From Asterias amurensis (taxonomy: Eukaryota; Echinodermata; Asteroidea; Forcipulatida; Asteriidae), in contig NC_092650.1 of NCBI RefSeq assembly GCF_032118995.1, positions 5,022,001 through 5,086,000 of the forward strand: a DNA stretch of 64,000 bases, given 5' to 3'. This document shows, in pieces, positions 60,774 through 64,000 of the stretch (its first letter is position 1; each line of letters starts with the position of its first letter). Position numbers and translations under genes: made by a program. The notes under the pieces are model-generated. The model had not been told where the DNA came from. It ran no database searches and saw only the letters and a program-made list of their open reading frames with translations.

Positions 60774-63311
60774 CTATCGTCTAATCCACGTGGCTTGCAA
60801 AGGGGAGTCATCATTTAATAAAGTGTCTGCAACCCAGTCTCTCATTCGTGGCATATCTGACTGGCTATAACCGCCATGCTTGCCGCGTATAATAGCATGT
60901 CCCGCAGCGCACACGAACACACCGCAATCGTCACCATTTGCCTGATAGGGTGTGTCGATTGGCAAATACACGCACCATCCAGAATTGTCAAAAGTCTTGC
61001 CGTATGTGGCAGTAAGAAGTGCCTGGTACATGTCCAAAAAATGTGCGGCACTCAAAGCATTATCCCCATGCATCGAGTCAACGACTATTACCTGGCGCAA
61101 CTTCCTCACCAAAACAACAAGTATCCAATGATTTCCCCGCACTAACAGAGGGCAAAGCCACACATCCTTTTCAAACACACGATGAACGAGACACCACTTC
61201 ATCACAAACTCAACCTCCCCTTTCTCCCAAGCAGCAAACACGTGAGAGTCTGCAACAAGAAACTTAACGGCGCTCTCAGCCGTTTGTTGCAGATTACATT
61301 TTTCAAGGAATGCCAAAATTACAGCTTCTGTCAGCCAGCAAGCCGGCGACAGCGAAGCAAGATCCGTCAAGTTCACATGGAATGGCCCCACTGCGCAAAT
61401 AACGGATGCCCCCTTTTTGACATGTCCAAGTTTAAACTGGCAAATTTTCCAGGGAGTGTCAGTTTGTGTGTCGTCTCGTTCAGGGTTGTCTTGTTCCGGA
61501 GCAAATGATTTGTTTGTGTGTTGAGAGTTTGGCGTGGAAGTTACGACAGGAGAGAAGTTAGGCGCAAATGATGATGATGGAATGTTTGGCGACGATGGAG
61601 GAGATCCTTCACTCATGTTCCAAGTATCTTCCACCATCGTTGCCTTAATAGAGTCGGGGGCACATGTAATGTCTACATCATCAACCCTGGGTTTTTTTCT
61701 CCCGGATTTGTTCCTTTGTCGCCTGTTTCGTTTAAGAGTTGACAGATTGATGTTTCTTCTGCCGGAAACTCCAGGGGGCATACCTACTGCCAGCCTGCAT
61801 GCAATAATATGGTAGCAGGTTCCCTTGGAGAGACAGGGGCAGAACTCATCAGGAAAGAGCGTTACCGAGTAGTGGTTTCCCTTCGAACCTTGCACTAAAA
61901 ATACGCTCTTCTCGGCAACGCAACTTATCCTGTTATTGTTAATGACCATGCGGGCAAGGCTTAACTGGCTCCTGCAATCAGAATTGATTGACGGTTGTTT
62001 TGGAGCCATAGCCTTTGCTTCCATGACAGCCTCTACAACGGTATCTGGGTTGCTCATCATGAAAGGAAAAACGGTGTCAGAGACACTGCGTCTGAAGTTT
62101 GCATGTTTTGATTTCAACCTGAAATTACCCAAACAACAAAAAACACGCAGTATTTCGTTGTAAAAGAAATTTTGCAGGTAGAACAAAATGAGGACCATGT
62201 TGTCGAGGGCGACCTCCTTCCTATCAACAACTCGTTTGATTACGGCGTTGAAGCTCTCACTGGCATTAGTCGTAATACCAGAATCACTAGTGTAGAGGTT
62301 CAAACGTTCCAAAACCCATCTACCTGTTGAAGACAAGATCGTCGGTTCAAGCTCTAAAAGAAAGTAGTCAAGAAAAGCTTTACTCCACTGGATCTTTAGC
62401 CTGTCTCTGACATCATGGTACTCATTTTGTGTTTCACACATAAGAAGTTCTTTGAAAAAGACAGGGGGTACAGGGTCACTTACAAATAAGCTATGTCGCA
62501 TGGTGAGAACAGAAACATAAAAATCACCCAAATTAAAGGTTGTGTCATATGATACTACGAGGGTGTCTTCCCGTTTGCCAAGTTTGTCGAGTTCCTGTAA
62601 TATCTCCGGCAAACCAACACAAACAACGAGTTCCGGAAGAACCGTAAAATGGAAAATGAAATCACCTAGTTGTTCATCAAGCTGGTACACATTAAACATT
62701 TCGTCATGCGACAGCCGCTTCTTTGCCCTTTCAAACTTTACTTTATTCCTTACTTGTGCCGTGTCTTTTGGATGAAGTACGGGCACACTTTCAGATGGAA
62801 CATTGGTGGAAGTAAGGTTCTTATATATAGCATGTGGAGTTTTGATCTCCGAATCTTCTGCCACTTTCTTTAAAACAGAAGGGCATGTTCTGACATGAGG
62901 ACGAGTGGGTTGCCGTTTAGCATTGCCATGTGGAATGTCTTCACTCCCATAGACTGCTCTATCATTGCCAGTATACTGAATGAGCACTAAAGCGCTAGGT
63001 CCTTGGACAAGATGGAATGCATGTCGTTTAAAGGTATCACCACTAGCATTGGTATGACTATGGTATATTTTTCGCACTCGTGCATCTCCCTTATCAGGAT
63101 ACAGCCTGGCTCCTCCGTGCTTCCACTTTATCTGGTCACATCTCCAGTCTTGGTTAGCGCCTGGATTTTTTGCCCAAGAAAACAAGAAGACGTCACCCCC
63201 CTTTGGATGGACAGGTGATTCGCTAATGACCTTTGACATATCGGGGTTTAGAAGCAGTTTTTCGGCTTCTGCGGTTTTGAAACCCATGTGCCGTGACATG
63301 TAGCGAGCCAT
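60774..63311 (-). CDS. MULE-type transposase fused to SWIM finger and Ulp1 (C48) protease
   Basis: An intronless 845-aa frame. Residues about 56-118 (WRCDQIKWKHGG, then HAFHLVQGPSALVLIQY) resemble a CG-1-type DNA-binding fold, a tentative call. The DDE core begins at 254-262 (SYDTTFNL, D256) and ends near E352 (NASESFNAV). The middle part, which in related proteins holds the second aspartate (VTD.E) and a C-x2-H motif, is absent: PVPPVFF at 281-286 runs straight into KELLMCETQ. A SWIM finger lies at 491-501 (CPC, CYH). A Ser/Pro-rich linker with a basic nuclear-signal-like RKKPR follows. The C48 protease has its complete catalytic set: H728, D745, Q790 and C796 (YQANGDDCGVF). It is transcribed inward from the right array. 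Transposition by this copy alone is unlikely; the SUMO-type protease looks intact. Confidence 0.85.
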   Translation of the reverse strand: MARYMSRHMGFKTAEAEKLLLNPDMSKVISESPVHPKGGDVFLFSWAKNPGANQDWRCDQIKWKHGGARLYPDKGDARVRKIYHSHTNASGDTFKRHAFHLVQGPSALVLIQYTGNDRAVYGSEDIPHGNAKRQPTRPHVRTCPSVLKKVAEDSEIKTPHAIYKNLTSTNVPSESVPVLHPKDTAQVRNKVKFERAKKRLSHDEMFNVYQLDEQLGDFIFHFTVLPELVVCVGLPEILQELDKLGKREDTLVVSYDTTFNLGDFYVSVLTMRHSLFVSDPVPPVFFKELLMCETQNEYHDVRDRLKIQWSKAFLDYFLLELEPTILSSTGRWVLERLNLYTSDSGITTNASESFNAVIKRVVDRKEVALDNMVLILFYLQNFFYNEILRVFCCLGNFRLKSKHANFRRSVSDTVFPFMMSNPDTVVEAVMEAKAMAPKQPSINSDCRSQLSLARMVINNNRISCVAEKSVFLVQGSKGNHYSVTLFPDEFCPCLSKGTCYHIIACRLAVGMPPGVSGRRNINLSTLKRNRRQRNKSGRKKPRVDDVDITCAPDSIKATMVEDTWNMSEGSPPSSPNIPSSSFAPNFSPVVTSTPNSQHTNKSFAPEQDNPERDDTQTDTPWKICQFKLGHVKKGASVICAVGPFHVNLTDLASLSPACWLTEAVILAFLEKCNLQQTAESAVKFLVADSHVFAAWEKGEVEFVMKWCLVHRVFEKDVWLCPLLVRGNHWILVVLVRKLRQVIVVDSMHGDNALSAAHFLDMYQALLTATYGKTFDNSGWCVYLPIDTPYQANGDDCGVFVCAAGHAIIRGKHGGYSQSDMPRMRDWVADTLLNDDSPLQATWIRR

Positions 63312-63652
63312 TTCAAACTGAGATCAACAACGCGAAGGTTGTAGGTAACTAAGACAGTATATAAAACAAACAAAAAGTATAGAACAAACTGTAAACAATG
63401 GATGTGCCGGGGTTCAGCGAAAATCTTTGAAGTTTTAAAACAAACCGATATTGGGCCTAGTTAGGTATGATATGTATTTGTTGAATGTTTAAAAGGGAAA
63501 TAAAATGTACGCGTAATAAATAAGTACCTATATAAACAAACTTGAAGATAAACAGGCTTGTACACGCTCCGATTTACCACAAAACAACTTATTGCAGTCA
63601 GAGAAGAAGACGCACAATAAACTCGTGTTTGAACAAACTGAAAGATTAACAG
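63312..63652 (-). promoter_or_regulatory. Promoter/5' UTR region of the transposase gene
   Basis: Only 341 bp separate the transposase ATG (63311) from the first unit of the inverted array, so promoter activity must come from this stretch or from the array. No clear TATA box or initiator is visible. The label rests on position. Confidence 0.3.
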
Positions 63653-64000
63653 GTCAAAAATAAAAAATAAATGCTTCACACGACCATACGGCGTACACTG
63701 TACGTGTGTACACTGCATAGGCCTAGTGAAGACGGGCTATCGAAAGACGTAAATTTTTGAGTCCTTTTTAATAAATAATAAAAATGTAAAAAAATATTGG
63801 TTATCAGGTGACATACATAGAGAGTCGTTTGTGATTTTTTGGTAATTTTCCGAGGAGTAATAAAGAAAAAAAAGGTTACCTCCGGCTTTTACCATCTAGT
63901 CAAAAATAAAAAATAAAAGCTTCACACGACCGAATGGTGTACACTGTAAGTGTGTGTACGCTGCATAGGCCTAGTGAAGACGGGCTATCAAAAGACGTAA
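63653..64000 (-). repeat. Tandem array A, inverted (start of right arm, continues beyond window)
   Basis: One complete and one partial ~245-bp unit, reverse-complemented relative to 46387-51640. The inner unit carries the variant TATTAAAAAGGACTC together with GTGTACGCCGTATGG, the same combination as the left unit at 50750. The next one carries CACACACTTACAG, as in the left unit at 50502. The order is thus conserved. Confidence 0.95.

Larger units (their letters stand above)
46044..64000. mobile_element. Giant Mutator-like DNA transposon with inverted tandem-repeat arms (right end outside window)
   Basis: The left arm is a ~245-bp tandem array (46387-51640). The right arm is the same array inverted (63653 to the window edge). 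The interior holds a minus-strand transposase-protease gene and an older tandem repeat with nested LINEs. The two arms match unit for unit: 50651-50750 equals the reverse complement of 63901-64000, including the diagnostic variant CACACACTTACAG. The next inner unit differs at about three bases in 246. The right arm begins at 63653, matching left position 50998. The left outer boundary is uncertain (46044 or about 46387), and no target duplication can be tested. Tandem-repeat terminal arms are known in Rehavkus and Foldback elements. Assignment to that class is inference from architecture plus the MULE domain. Confidence 0.75.

Noticed and set aside
60774-63311. Host SENP/Ulp deSUMOylase gene
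   Set aside because: The same uninterrupted frame contains a DDE-type transposase remnant and a SWIM finger and lies between inverted arrays. It is intronless, unlike the neighbouring host genes.

Overview
The window is animal nuclear DNA, most likely from an echinoderm and probably a sea star. Three intron-bearing host genes have clear metazoan orthology or C2H2 architecture. The rest is dense with small inverted-repeat DNA elements (MITEs), tRNA-derived SINEs and L2/RTE/Tx1-type LINE fragments. The species call is an inference from repeat style and has not been tested by a search.

Layout. 1-7.3 kb: a two-exon C2H2 zinc-finger gene on the minus strand (CDS 2071-7232) with a hAT-type MITE lodged at its stop codon. 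7.3-11.6 kb: MITEs, a SINE and an L2 3' end. 11.6-25.2 kb: a complete 16-exon AFG3L2 gene on the plus strand (mitochondrial m-AAA protease, 790 aa predicted) with repeat-filled introns. 25.3-35.2 kb: intergenic repeats between two convergent genes. 35.2-42.3 kb: a complete four-exon MYLIP/IDOL gene on the minus strand (FERM-RING ubiquitin ligase, 442 aa predicted). 42.3-45.9 kb: non-coding DNA with MITEs. 45873-46043: what looks like the first exon of a further mitochondrial protein, with no second exon in view.

46.04 kb to the end of the window is the most unusual part. About 21 copies of a ~245-bp unit run head to tail from 46.39 to 51.64 kb. The same array reappears in inverted orientation from 63.65 kb to the window edge, with its variant units in the same order (50.65-51.00 kb matches 64.00-63.65 kb). 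Between the arms lies a minus-strand gene for an 845-aa protein combining a MULE-type transposase core, a SWIM zinc finger and a Ulp1/SENP (C48) protease. A PHD-like zinc module follows after one in-frame stop. The interior also holds an older, degenerate ~160-bp tandem repeat split by three nested LINE fragments and a foldback MITE. I read the whole as one very large Mutator-like element of the class with tandem-repeat terminal arms (the arrangement described for Rehavkus and Foldback elements). Its right end lies outside the window. The transposase lacks the central part of its DDE core, so this copy is probably not autonomous.

The host genes do not form an operon or pathway. AFG3L2 handles protein quality control in the inner mitochondrial membrane, and MYLIP targets lipoprotein receptors and cytoskeletal partners for degradation. 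The zinc-finger protein is a presumptive nuclear DNA-binding factor. All splice models come from reading frame, GT/AG sites and family homology, without transcript evidence.
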